Positions 8,718 through 16,999 of a stretch of DNA of 28,374 nucleotides are shown here, piece by piece. The stretch lies in assembly GCA_041589565.1 (NCBI GenBank), contig JBFHVL010000012.1, forward strand, positions 1 to 28,374, read 5' to 3'. Source of the stretch: Pleionea sp041589565. GTDB lineage: Bacteria; Pseudomonadota; Gammaproteobacteria; Enterobacterales; Kangiellaceae. Below the pieces are notes generated by a model. The model saw nothing but the letters and a program-made list of their open reading frames with translations, ran no database searches and was not told where the DNA came from. Positions within the stretch are counted from its first letter, which is position 1. Each line of letters starts with the position of its first letter. The translations under genes were made by a program, and so were the position numbers.

Positions 8718-9373
8718 TGAAATTTAAGCCTGACAGTAAGCAAGAAACTGAATCCCAAGTAGAAGGGGCTTTAGCTGAATCATTTACCGCTCCCAAATTT
8801 AATGAGCTCCTCAATAAAGTAGTTGATAATGACCCGATGGTAAGAAGAAAAGCGGTCAATGATTTCGATACTCAGTCGCGTTGTTTACCCATTTTAATTG
8901 CTTTGGCGAAAAGAGAGGAGCATACACTGGTTATTGATGCAGTTTTCGATAAGTTGATGAATTTTGCATTAATTGCTGATTTTACTGAGCGTGTTGTGAG
9001 TGAAGTTGTTCACCTGCTTTTTGTTAGAGAGGCGAAAATTAGGGTTCAGGCTATTGTATTTTTGACAGAGTTTCCTGAGGTGGTCGCAAATAAGATACCT
9101 TTGTTACTTATGCATAACAGTCATGATATACGCCTTTACGCTTTGGACATTATACGAGGACTGGCCCATCCGGACATTCCTTTCTGGCTTACTTATGTGC
9201 TTGAACATGAGCAAGAAGCCAATGTTGTTGTGAGCGCTATCGATTGCGCGGGAGAAGCGGGCTGTACTACTCTGATCGATGTTATTCGCAACGCGCTTCC
9301 AAGGTTTAATGATGAACCTATGGTTAAATTTTCAGTGCAAATGGCATTGGAACGTTTGGGAAGAGTCGAATGA
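8708..9373 (+). CDS. HEAT-repeat-like protein in the chemosensory operon
   Basis: A 221-residue, all-helical protein without membrane segments or catalytic motifs. Repeated helical pairs such as DNDPMVRRKAVNDF, REAKIRVQAIVFLTEF and SHDIRLYALDIIRGLAH have the spacing of HEAT or PBS-lyase-type repeats, which usually form protein-binding scaffolds. It overlaps cheB by 10 bases and cheR by 4 (ATGA), and AGGAG lies 10 bases upstream of the ATG. Its place between the adaptation enzymes suggests an adaptor for CheB, CheR or the receptor, but no function is known to me. A second ATG at 8717 is possible. Confidence 0.85.
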   Translation: MGLMKFKPDSKQETESQVEGALAESFTAPKFNELLNKVVDNDPMVRRKAVNDFDTQSRCLPILIALAKREEHTLVIDAVFDKLMNFALIADFTERVVSEVVHLLFVREAKIRVQAIVFLTEFPEVVANKIPLLLMHNSHDIRLYALDIIRGLAHPDIPFWLTYVLEHEQEANVVVSAIDCAGEAGCTTLIDVIRNALPRFNDEPMVKFSVQMALERLGRVE

Positions 9374-10290
9374 CACTTAATGATGATTCTTTGTGTCAAT
9401 ACGACACTAATGAGCCTGCCGCTAGCATAGCTGTTCGGCCGGAAACGTCGGTTAGCGAAATTACGGATGCTGAATACCGGTTAATACGAGACTACTTTTA
9501 TAAACGTTGTGGCATTTATTTTGACGATTCAAAACGGTATTTCGTGGATAAACGCGTCATCAGTCGAATTCGTGCAACGGAACATGATAGTTTTAGAGAG
9601 TACTTTAGTTTTCTCCGGTTTCAAAAAGGTCATGAAGAGCTACAGCACCTTGTCAATTTAATGACTGTCAACGAAACGTATTTTTTTAGAGAAGAATATC
9701 AGTTGCGAGCTATGGTGTATGGTGCGTTACAAGATATTGTGAAGTATAAGAAAAAAGGCGAAACCATACGCATCTGGTCATTGCCTTGTTCTACTGGTGA
9801 GGAAGCATACAGTATCGCCCTCTATCTACTGGAGTACTGGCCAGATTTAGAGCAGTATGATGTTGAAATAATTGGATCAGATATCGATACCCATGTTCTA
9901 CAGAAAGCTATTCGCTCTACTTATAATGCTCGGTCGGTGAAAAATCTTCCTAAATTTATCAAGCAGAAATATTTTAAATACGATAGCTCTAAAGATTTAT
10001 ATAAGCTTGATCAGGGCGTGTCTGAATGTGTCGGATTTTCTGCTGTAAATCTCAATAGTGACAGTTCGATGAAATCATTCAACCAATTTGACATTGTTTT
10101 TTGTCGTAATCTCTTAATTTACTTTGATGATAAATCAAGACGTCAAGCGGCGTCGCGACTTTACGATGCGTTAAACCAAGGTGGAATATTATTTCTCGGG
10201 CACTCTGAATCGATGAGCCGAGTTTCGAGTTTATTTAAAGTTAAACGATACAATCAAACGACAGCGTATCAAAAAGATTTTGTAAAGTGA
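9370..10290 (+). CDS. cheR: Chemotaxis protein methyltransferase CheR
   Basis: Transfers methyl from SAM to receptor glutamates, opposing CheB. The N-terminal helical domain (about 30-100) leads into NETYFFR (101-107), followed by the SAM-binding domain: WSLPCSTGEEAYSIA (136-150), GSDIDTHVL with the acidic ribose-binding residues (169-177), FCRNLLIYF (244-252) and GHSES (277-281). All are typical of active CheR. Length 306 is slightly long because of a 30-residue N-terminal extension. There is no C-terminal NWETF-type pentapeptide dependence or TPR domain in view. The start overlaps the preceding stop (ATGA), with GGGAAGAG upstream. Confidence 0.97.
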   Translation: MTLNDDSLCQYDTNEPAASIAVRPETSVSEITDAEYRLIRDYFYKRCGIYFDDSKRYFVDKRVISRIRATEHDSFREYFSFLRFQKGHEELQHLVNLMTVNETYFFREEYQLRAMVYGALQDIVKYKKKGETIRIWSLPCSTGEEAYSIALYLLEYWPDLEQYDVEIIGSDIDTHVLQKAIRSTYNARSVKNLPKFIKQKYFKYDSSKDLYKLDQGVSECVGFSAVNLNSDSSMKSFNQFDIVFCRNLLIYFDDKSRRQAASRLYDALNQGGILFLGHSESMSRVSSLFKVKRYNQTTAYQKDFVK

Positions 10291-10298
10291 GAGTTATT

Positions 10299-10685
10299 AT
10301 GAATACCGTTTTAGTGATAGATGATGCTTTGACCATAAGAAAATACCATAAATCTTTATTAGAAGAGCTTGGCTGCGAAGTGATCGAAGCTGAAAATGGT
10401 GTGGAGGCTTTGGAGAAAATGGTCTGCCAGGAGTTTTCATTGTGTTTGGTCGATGTCAATATGCCATTAATGGATGGGTTTGCCTTTGTATCAGAACTTA
10501 GACACGGCGACTGTCAACCTGACTGCCCTGTTATAATGATCTCTACTGAGTCAGATCCTATTGAAAAAAATAGAGGTTATCAATGTGGTGCAAATTTATA
10601 TTTGGTAAAGCCAGCTGAACCCAAAACTTTACAATCCTATTGCAAGATAATGATGAGCGGTAAGCTAAGTGAGGCAATGAAGTGA
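10299..10685 (+). CDS. CheY-like single-domain response regulator
   Basis: A stand-alone receiver of 128 residues with no output domain. Acidic pair D8-D9, phospho-acceptor D52 (VDVNMPLMDG), T83 and K104 (VKPA) are all in place, so it should be phosphorylated, probably by the CheA encoded next. I chose the ATG at 10299 (MNTVLVIDD, the usual distance to the acidic pair) over the in-frame GTG at 10287; that GTG overlaps the cheR stop by four bases and adds only four residues. The 3' end overlaps cheA by four bases (GTGA). Without an output domain it must act by binding a partner or as a phosphate sink. Confidence 0.94.
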   Translation: MNTVLVIDDALTIRKYHKSLLEELGCEVIEAENGVEALEKMVCQEFSLCLVDVNMPLMDGFAFVSELRHGDCQPDCPVIMISTESDPIEKNRGYQCGANLYLVKPAEPKTLQSYCKIMMSGKLSEAMK

Positions 10686-13090
10686 ACGCCTTATTAGAAC
10701 AGTTTGTAATAGAGTCAAGAGAATTACTGCACGAATGTAATGATACATTTCTGGAGCTGGAAAAAAGTCCAACGTCTCCCGAATTACTTAACGCACTGTT
10801 TCGCTATGTACATACTATAAAAGGCGCTTCTGGGCTCTTTGAGATTTCTGCTTTAACGGAATTGGTTCACGTTGCAGAAGATGCTCTGTCAAGGGCAAGA
10901 GAACAAAAAATAGTGATTGATGCAGCCAGTATTGATGTCTTCTTTAGGGTTCTCGATCAGGTTAATGATTGGCTAGATATTCTCGACGAACAGGAGTCTT
11001 TGCCATCCTGCGCTGCTGCAAAGAGTGGTGTGCTTGTCAAAGCCATTAAAGAAGAGATTCTTAATACGACTATTAATGACAATAACGATGAGGGTAAAGG
11101 AACTGTAGACCTTACTACCAACCATAGAACACCGTTGCAGCTGATTACCGAGGCTTTTCCCCATATTGATGATGAAATTGTTAATCAGCTCAATGCGCAG
11201 TTGACCACATGCTCTGAGAATCATTACTTCGTGCTTTATAAGCCTGAAGAGCAAGCCTTTTTTAGTGGTGATGATCCACTCAATTTTTGGCGTCAGGTTC
11301 CTGGTATTTCTTGGCAGCGAATTTTACCTTTATTCAATCATTCATTAGCGGAATCATCATCGCTTACTGATTTCGACCCTTATCTATGTCAGATGTTGTT
11401 TGTGGGTATAACCGATCAGCCAGTAAGTGTTATAGAAAACAGTTTACAGTACGTTATGGATAATGTCGAAATAGTGCCCGCAACTAGGTCTCAAAAAGGA
11501 AGTGAACATTCCCGAAGCGTGGGAGGTAGTGACTGCCCAAGTGAGTTTGTTGAAATATTGAAAGCTCAACTGGAAGTATTGCGACAATTACCAGAAGGTA
11601 ATGGTTCTTTAACAACAGTAAACTCGGTTCGTAACGTATTGTCTGGCATTGCAGTTGCGATACCCGAAGTTGTTCTTCCAATTCCAGAGGCAGAAGTTGA
11701 ATCGGTATCCTCTGAATTTTTGCAGTCACTTAATGCGGCTATCAGTAAAGTCCAAAATATCCATACTCAAAACTCATCAAGGCAAATTGACAGTGCTATG
11801 AGTTACATCTCTGCTCTAATGGTTACGGATTCAAACAGTCATCCCGCTGGGAAAGGGACCTTTGACAATGTAAGCGAGCTCAGTGAACAGGGGGCTTCAA
11901 GAAAGAAAAACGAGGAGATTAAAACCATCAAGGTTGATCAGGAGAGGCTTGAGCAGCTGGTGGATTTAGCCGGAGAATTGATCGTTGCGAAAAATAGTAT
12001 GCAACATCTGGCGCGTCGGGTCGAACAAGAATACGGTATCAAGGCTTTGTCTCGTGACCTAAAATCAGAACATGCGGTATTAAATCGAATTACCGAGTCA
12101 CTTCAGGGCGTTGTGATGCGAATTCGTATGATCCCTGTGTCTACGATATTTCAGCGTTTTCCTCGGTTGGTTCGAGATCTATCGAGAAAGCTTGATAAGG
12201 AAATTGAATTGGTGATAGAGGGTGAAGATACTGAAGCAGACAAGAATATTGTTGAGCAATTAGCCGAACCTCTCATTCACCTGGTGCGAAATAGTATAGA
12301 TCATGGTATTGAATTACCGAACGAGAGACAGGCACATGGGAAGCGTGCCGCTGGAACTATTCGTCTGGTGGCTAAAAATTACGAAGATTCTGTACATATT
12401 GAAATTCATGATGATGGAAAAGGCATTGACGTCGAAAAAGTAAAGCAGAAAGCGATCGAGAAAGGCTTGATTAGTCAAGAGCAGGCGGCTCATATTGAAA
12501 ATAAAGATGCGTATAACCTAATATTTGAACCTGGCTTTTCGACCTGTGATCAGGTTTCCGACTTATCTGGTCGAGGGGTTGGGATGGATGTTGTAAAAAC
12601 TTCAGTCAGTCGAGTTGGTGGTGTCATAAGTTTGGACAGTGAACCAGGTCAAGGAACTGTGATTAGAGTGTCGTTGCCCGCTTCAATTACGGTTACACGA
12701 GTCATGATGTTTGAGATTGCCGGTCAGGTTTATGGAATTCCTGTAGAAGGAGTAGTTGAAACGATCAAGATTGGTGCTGAACGAATTAGAACAATCAAAA
12801 CCGGTGAGGCGTACGTGTTACGTAATCAATTAATTCCATTACATCGAATGGAGCGGGTTTTGCACGTTCACAGCCAAATCGAGAGCGAAGATATACCGGT
12901 CATTAATTTAAATTTAAACGGCCAGGTCGTCGGGTTTATGGTGGACAAGCTTCTAGAAGGCGTCGATGTTATCATTAAGCCGCTTGATGGCGTTATGGCT
13001 CGATTTCCAATCTATTCTGGTGCGGCTGTGCTTGGTGACGGTCGTGTTTTATTAGTCATTAATCCAAAAGAGGTGGCTTTATGCCTGTAG
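10682..13090 (+). CDS. cheA: Chemotaxis sensor histidine kinase CheA
   Basis: The kinase core of the pathway: it autophosphorylates on an Hpt histidine and passes phosphate to CheB and the receivers. The Hpt domain (1-105) has H44 in VHTIKGASG. An atypical middle region (about 150-265, with FFSGDDPL and DPYLCQMLF) stands where enteric CheA has P2; it resembles a domain I remember from CheAs of other non-flagellar clusters. A long linker follows to the dimerisation helices (about 410-500), the ATPase domain with N box HLVRNSIDHGIE (532-543), G1 DDGKGID (576-582), F-box EPGF and G2 GRGVGMDVV (629-637), and a C-terminal CheW-like domain (about 665-800). Starts with GTG overlapping the upstream stop, with GTGAGG eight bases before. 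Length 802. Confidence 0.97.
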   Translation: MNALLEQFVIESRELLHECNDTFLELEKSPTSPELLNALFRYVHTIKGASGLFEISALTELVHVAEDALSRAREQKIVIDAASIDVFFRVLDQVNDWLDILDEQESLPSCAAAKSGVLVKAIKEEILNTTINDNNDEGKGTVDLTTNHRTPLQLITEAFPHIDDEIVNQLNAQLTTCSENHYFVLYKPEEQAFFSGDDPLNFWRQVPGISWQRILPLFNHSLAESSSLTDFDPYLCQMLFVGITDQPVSVIENSLQYVMDNVEIVPATRSQKGSEHSRSVGGSDCPSEFVEILKAQLEVLRQLPEGNGSLTTVNSVRNVLSGIAVAIPEVVLPIPEAEVESVSSEFLQSLNAAISKVQNIHTQNSSRQIDSAMSYISALMVTDSNSHPAGKGTFDNVSELSEQGASRKKNEEIKTIKVDQERLEQLVDLAGELIVAKNSMQHLARRVEQEYGIKALSRDLKSEHAVLNRITESLQGVVMRIRMIPVSTIFQRFPRLVRDLSRKLDKEIELVIEGEDTEADKNIVEQLAEPLIHLVRNSIDHGIELPNERQAHGKRAAGTIRLVAKNYEDSVHIEIHDDGKGIDVEKVKQKAIEKGLISQEQAAHIENKDAYNLIFEPGFSTCDQVSDLSGRGVGMDVVKTSVSRVGGVISLDSEPGQGTVIRVSLPASITVTRVMMFEIAGQVYGIPVEGVVETIKIGAERIRTIKTGEAYVLRNQLIPLHRMERVLHVHSQIESEDIPVINLNLNGQVVGFMVDKLLEGVDVIIKPLDGVMARFPIYSGAAVLGDGRVLLVINPKEVALCL

Positions 13091-13320
13091 TTAAAAAAGT
13101 TAAGGTAATCCACTTGGTAGATAATTGTGCGGCCGAAGACGCAGAGGAAATCTTACAGTGGCTAATTGAACAGCCCAAAGGAAAAGTTAACTTGAAAAAA
13201 TGCTCGCATTTGCATACCGCTGTATTACAGGTCCTTTGCGCAGCTAAAGTGATTGTCTCCACTCCACCTTCTGATTTAGGGTTACAGGAAGCTTTACTGT
13301 CTGCTGGTTTAACAATGTAA
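13081..13320 (+). CDS. Small STAS-like protein overlapping the end of cheA
   Basis: A 79-residue soluble protein that overlaps cheA by 10 bases, which argues it is real and co-translated. The pattern VIHLVDNC, then a helix with EILQWLIEQP, a VNLKKCSHLHTAVLQVL core and a final helix resembles a minimal STAS (anti-anti-sigma) fold, with HTAVLQVL at the place of the usual DSSGLxVL. The phosphorylatable second Ser of that motif would be Ala here, so it is probably not regulated by a RsbW/RsbT-type kinase through that site. Similar short proteins occur, as I recall, beside cheA in other alternative chemosensory clusters. It could bind CheA or a receiver, or connect to the partner-switch module encoded downstream. 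Function unproven. Confidence 0.8.
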   Translation: MPVVKKVKVIHLVDNCAAEDAEEILQWLIEQPKGKVNLKKCSHLHTAVLQVLCAAKVIVSTPPSDLGLQEALLSAGLTM

Positions 13321-13625
13321 TCAAAAAAGCAAAAAATATAAGTTTACTCTTGGTAAAGAACATCTCGGATTTGAGTTGTTTTTTGCCAATACATCTACGA
13401 TATAGTCATTAAGTATCTAAACGATAACTATTCCCACTTTGTCGCTTATTTTGTGAAATCATCATGTTTATTTCTGTCGGGATTTTCCTGATTAGATATC
13501 CGGAATCGCCCCAGTTACAGAAACGTCATTTTGCATAACAATAGACTTAACGAAACATGAAAAGAGTATCTAGGTTTAATATTTAGATATTCAAATAGTG
13601 TAAAGCGCATGAGGTTGAAAGTGGC
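13321..13625. other. Intergenic region between the two signalling operons
   Basis: No coding frame worth calling. It is AT-rich, with no hairpin plus T-run terminator and no promoter with good -35 and -10 boxes; TATAGT near 13401 is a possible -10 but lacks a matching -35. It does hold four copies of TATCTA or its complement (13414 TATCTAAA, 13492 TTAGATA, 13567 TATCTAGG, 13582 TTTAGATA), which could be operator half-sites. A GAGG about 11 bases before the next ATG is the likely ribosome binding site. Confidence 0.4.
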
Positions 13626-14003
13626 ATGAAAACAGTATTAATAGTAGATGACTCAAGTACCATTTTGATGAGTATGGAACAAATATTGTCAAAGCATGGG
13701 TTGTGTGTTGAAAAAGCTGTGGACGGTTCAGACGCTGCGGCTCGCATTGATGCGGGACTGAAGCCCGACTTAATCATTACCGATATCAATATGCCCAAAA
13801 TGAACGGACTTGAGCTGATAAAAGAGGTCAAGAAAAAACCTCAATGTCGATTTACTCCTATCTTGGTGCTTACCACCGAATATGATGAAAGCAAAAGGAC
13901 AGAAGCCAAAAGCAGTGGTGCGACGGGTTGGTTGGTAAAACCTGTGAAAAGTCAGGAGCTTGTGGACGTTTTAAAGAAAGTACTTCCAGGCTCAGTTTGT
14001 TGA
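13626..14003 (+). CDS. CheY-like single-domain response regulator
   Basis: A 125-residue receiver with D8-D9, phospho-acceptor D53 (ITDINMPKMNG), T83 and K105 in GWLVKP. The TGWLVKP ending is characteristic of CheY-type receivers that work with CheA. No output domain. First gene of the second operon, 50 bases before a membrane MCP, so it could be the phospho-target of a CheA array containing that MCP and a substrate for the MCP's CheZ-like tail. It differs clearly in sequence from the receiver encoded before cheA. Confidence 0.95.
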   Translation: MKTVLIVDDSSTILMSMEQILSKHGLCVEKAVDGSDAAARIDAGLKPDLIITDINMPKMNGLELIKEVKKKPQCRFTPILVLTTEYDESKRTEAKSSGATGWLVKPVKSQELVDVLKKVLPGSVC

Positions 14004-14053
14004 TATGTATTAACTGCTGACTTCTGTAGAAATAGACTTGGGCTTAATTACCT

Positions 14054-15322
14054 ATGAAAAATGAAACTAAATCAACTGAAGATTTACGTGATGCTGATTT
14101 CAAATTGCCGACCAATGCTAGCTTATGGTTAAAGATTTTCATCATCCCTGCCTGCGCAACCCTGATGTTGTTGTCTATGCTATTCGCTTTTCAGTTTGAT
14201 AAGTTTCTGTTCGATTTTGCCAATAATGAACGTGTAGTAATGTTTTTCTTCGTGTTGATTTTGGTTATTGCAAATCTTCTTTTTTCCACCTGCTGTATGC
14301 TCGGCTGTCAAAAGGTGAATGAGGCGTTTAAAAATAATATCGAAAATAGAGTGGGGTCAATTAAAAACGCTCAAACCACATTGCTAAAGTCGATCGATCT
14401 TGTTTTTCACGGGGTCAAAGCATTTATTGATTCTTCATCTAGGCCCTTAGATTCGGTTGCCACTCATTCTTTAGAGGCTGCAGATGGAATCTTAACCCAA
14501 GCGTCAATGTTGGATTCGAAAGCAGCGGAATTAGTAGCGTACCTAAATAATGCCGATTTTGATGCGATAGATCTAAAAAGTGAGATTGATAACAGTGAAG
14601 AGCGACTTAGATTGGTGGCTGACTATCTAAAAACTCTTCCTGAACTCTTGAAAAATCAGAAAAAAGCTATGGGAACACTGACAAGTGAACTGTCGATATT
14701 AAAAGAGTCGGTCGCTCAGATCTCGCAGATATCTGATCAGACACAATTGTTGTCACTGAACGCCTCTATAGAAGCTGCTAGAGCAGGAGATTATGGTAAA
14801 GGTTTTTCAGTTGTAGCAAAAGAAGTACGCGCATTGGCTCATCAAACCCACGATGTGGCGCAGCACGTAACCGATAAAATCGCTAATTTTGATCTGATTA
14901 TTAAAGAAAACTTTTGCTGTACTGGAGAAGATGATGTTGAAGAGAAAATTCATGCTGCAGCAAGCCTTCCTGGATTCATTGATGTTGTACATAAAAACTA
15001 TTCTGACATTCGCCAGTATTACAAAGTTATGTTGACGGTGGTAACTGAGTACAACAATGAGATAGCTATGGGGCTGACCGATATGTTGGGTAACGTTCAA
15101 TTTCAGGATGTCGTTAAGCAACAGGTAGAACGTCTAGATCAGCTTAATCATAAAATGACTGAAGTGATTGGTCGATTGCTTTCTAGTGACCTAACAGAAG
15201 AGTCTTTATTAGCGTTAAGTCGAGAAATAGGAAGCGTTGTATCCGAGTTCGAAACTCTGGATTCGAATCATCATAATGATAGTGGATTAGACGCCACAAT
15301 CGCGAAAATAGAACTCTTTTAA
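14054..15322 (+). CDS. Membrane-hairpin methyl-accepting protein with a CheZ-like C-terminal motif
   Basis: A 422-residue receptor. Two transmembrane helices (about 25-46 and 61-82) are joined by only about 14 residues, so there is no periplasmic sensor domain. A cytoplasmic coiled coil follows with an MCP tip at about 222-262 (ISDQTQLLSLNASIEAARAG, then GKGFSVVAKEVRALA), good enough to recruit CheW/CheA. After the tip the return arm is interrupted by an insertion (about 283-320), and then comes a helix with GNVQFQDVVKQQ (346-357). CheZ uses an Asp and a Gln four residues on, within QDFQDLTGQ, to dephosphorylate CheY; here D352 and Q356 match that spacing. Dephosphorylation is inference. No strong Shine-Dalgarno sequence precedes the ATG. 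It sits between a CheY-like receiver and the stressosome genes. Confidence 0.9.
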   Translation: MKNETKSTEDLRDADFKLPTNASLWLKIFIIPACATLMLLSMLFAFQFDKFLFDFANNERVVMFFFVLILVIANLLFSTCCMLGCQKVNEAFKNNIENRVGSIKNAQTTLLKSIDLVFHGVKAFIDSSSRPLDSVATHSLEAADGILTQASMLDSKAAELVAYLNNADFDAIDLKSEIDNSEERLRLVADYLKTLPELLKNQKKAMGTLTSELSILKESVAQISQISDQTQLLSLNASIEAARAGDYGKGFSVVAKEVRALAHQTHDVAQHVTDKIANFDLIIKENFCCTGEDDVEEKIHAAASLPGFIDVVHKNYSDIRQYYKVMLTVVTEYNNEIAMGLTDMLGNVQFQDVVKQQVERLDQLNHKMTEVIGRLLSSDLTEESLLALSREIGSVVSEFETLDSNHHNDSGLDATIAKIELF

Positions 15323-15343
15323 GTGATCTGAGTGAGTCAAATA

Positions 15344-16213
15344 ATGAATGCAAAACATATTAAAAGTATTTTGAAATACCAAACTAAAATTATTGAGCTT
15401 TGGATGCAAAAGCTAGAGCGAGGTTGGGACAAAGGTGGTGATGTTGCGAAGGATACTAATTTATATCATCAATGCGAGGTTTTGCTACACGAAATAGATG
15501 CAGTAATAGATGACTTCAACAGCGACTCGATCCGGTGGACTCCGGATGAAGGGTCTCGGCTAGTATTACTGTTGAATCAGTTTGGTGAGTTATGGGCTGT
15601 AAAGGGCCTGGCTGCTAACGAAGCATCAAGCTTTATATTGGCTCTAAAAAATACCTTGTGCGAGCAACTTACTAACATGCTTGATAATAAGCATCAAGCA
15701 TTGGCGACGGAAATGAATTTCGTTAACTTGTTTTTTGATCGCATTCTTGTTATGTGCCATGAGGCGTTTTCAGAAAGTAAAAGTAAATTAATAAAGCAAC
15801 AAAGCATGGCATTGCTAGAACTATCGTCTCCGGTAGTAAAGCTTTGGGAGCAGTTGTTATTGGTGCCCCTAATTGGAGTAATTGATACATCAAGAGCAAA
15901 ACAAATTACGGAGTCACTTTTAACTACGATAGCTGATAAGCAAGCGCTCATTGCTATCATGGATTTAACGGGTGTACCAGTTTTCGATACAGCTGTTGCA
16001 GGTCACCTAATGAAAACTGTCAAAGCAGCTAGTATGTTGGGATGCAAAGTAATTATGACCGGAATCAGTCCAGAAGGAGCTTTGGTGCTAACAAAGCTGG
16101 GTATGGATTTTAGTGAGGTAACAACGCGAGGGAATTTATACCTTGGTGTACAGGAAGGATTAAAACGGCTTGGATTTAGAATAATAAAAGAAGAGCCTAC
16201 ACATGAATTATAA
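15344..16213 (+). CDS. rsbR: RsbR-type stressosome scaffold with C-terminal STAS domain
   Basis: RsbR paralogues build the stressosome shell with RsbS, sense stress through N-terminal domains and are phosphorylated by RsbT. The STAS domain (about 170-289) is clearly RsbR-like: DLTGVPVFDTAVAGHL, then GCKVIMTGISPEGA and a LGMDFSEVTTRGNL segment. The Thr of FDTAVAGH (T216) aligns with the first RsbT-phosphorylated Thr of Bacillus RsbR, and VTTRGN covers the region of the second. The N-terminal 150 residues are helical and match the RsbRD-type N-terminal domain pattern (early W-containing helix, GLAANEASSFILALKNTL); no heme-globin features are obvious. I chose ATG 15344 with AGTGAG nine bases upstream; GTG 15332 is an alternative. 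Overlaps rsbS by 11 bases. Confidence 0.92.
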   Translation: MNAKHIKSILKYQTKIIELWMQKLERGWDKGGDVAKDTNLYHQCEVLLHEIDAVIDDFNSDSIRWTPDEGSRLVLLLNQFGELWAVKGLAANEASSFILALKNTLCEQLTNMLDNKHQALATEMNFVNLFFDRILVMCHEAFSESKSKLIKQQSMALLELSSPVVKLWEQLLLVPLIGVIDTSRAKQITESLLTTIADKQALIAIMDLTGVPVFDTAVAGHLMKTVKAASMLGCKVIMTGISPEGALVLTKLGMDFSEVTTRGNLYLGVQEGLKRLGFRIIKEEPTHEL

Positions 16214-16571
16214 ATCACCCATTCTTGAGCTTGGCAATGTTTTGATTACTTCTATTGTTGTTGATTTATCAGATCAACAAGCAGTTGAACTTCAAAGTAA
16301 CATTGTGAACGCGATTAAAGACAAAGATTCGCTAGGTGTTATCGTCGACATATCGGCGTTAGATACTGTGGACTCTTTTATGGCGCGAGTAATCAATGAC
16401 ACAACAAAAGCAATCAAGCTGTTAGGAGCCGAGGTCATAATTTGTGGTATTCAACCTTATGTTGCGATGACACTGGTTGAAATGGGAGGCGGCTTTTTTG
16501 ATGTGTCTAGCACTTTCAATTTGGAGCAGGCGCTTAATTCTATTAAGCGCAAGATAAGAGACGCTATATGA
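16203..16571 (+). CDS. rsbS: RsbS-type single STAS-domain stressosome protein
   Basis: A 122-residue STAS protein, the RsbT-sequestering partner of the stressosome. It keeps the RsbS hallmarks: IPILxL-like start (SPILELGNVLITSI), VDISALDTVDSFMARVI with S58 at the RsbT-phosphorylated serine, and EVIICGIQPYVAMTLVEMG. Phosphorylation of this Ser frees RsbT in Bacillus. AAGAAGAG precedes the ATG. It overlaps rsbR by 11 bases and rsbT by 4. Confidence 0.95.
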   Translation: MNYKSPILELGNVLITSIVVDLSDQQAVELQSNIVNAIKDKDSLGVIVDISALDTVDSFMARVINDTTKAIKLLGAEVIICGIQPYVAMTLVEMGGGFFDVSSTFNLEQALNSIKRKIRDAI

Positions 16572-16999
16572 ATAGCTCGCTCACCCAATACAAGCCTATT
16601 AAATCAGACTTTGCTGAAATAAAAACGGTAGACGACATAGTTTCTATTCGGCGTGCTGCACGTGAGTTTGCGGCTAAAATGGGCTTTGGCTTGGCAGATC
16701 AAACACGTCTAGCAACAGCGGTTTCAGAGCTGGCGCGAAATGTAATTCAATATGCGGGTGAGGGATACAGCCATATTCATGATTTTTCAAACGCAGAGCG
16801 ACGTATTCTTATTGTAGAAGTCATAGATTCTGGAGCGGGCATTGAAAATATCCAAACTGCTCTTCAGGAAGGCTACTCTACTGGATCAGGTTTAGGAATT
16901 GGACTTTCTAGCTGTAAGCGTTTGATGGATGTTTTTTCAATAGTTTCTTATGTCAATAAAGGTACCCGAGTAAAGGTGGAATTACATGCAAGCCGTTAA
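16568..16999 (+). CDS. rsbT: RsbT-type serine/threonine kinase (switch protein)
   Basis: A GHKL-fold kinase that phosphorylates RsbR and RsbS and, once released, activates a downstream partner. Matches RsbT closely: AKMGFGLADQTRLATAVSEL leading into N-box ELARNVIQYAG, G1 VIDSGAGIENI and G2 STGSGLGIGLSSCKRLMD. Length 143 is typical. The start overlaps rsbS by ATGA, and the end overlaps the second ATPase gene by 14 bases. Its likely target here is the RsbU_N-like histidine kinase encoded at 18064, since no RsbU phosphatase is present in the window. Confidence 0.95.
   Translation: MNSSLTQYKPIKSDFAEIKTVDDIVSIRRAAREFAAKMGFGLADQTRLATAVSELARNVIQYAGEGYSHIHDFSNAERRILIVEVIDSGAGIENIQTALQEGYSTGSGLGIGLSSCKRLMDVFSIVSYVNKGTRVKVELHASR

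Noticed and set aside
13327..13385. GCAAAAAA and TTTTTTGC inverted pair as a terminator after the cheA operon
   Set aside because: The loop would be about 45 bases and the stem is nearly all A-T; not a credible terminator.
14807..15121. 104-codon open frame on the minus strand
   Set aside because: Antisense to the conserved MCP tip and CheZ-like region; no ribosome binding site or motif.
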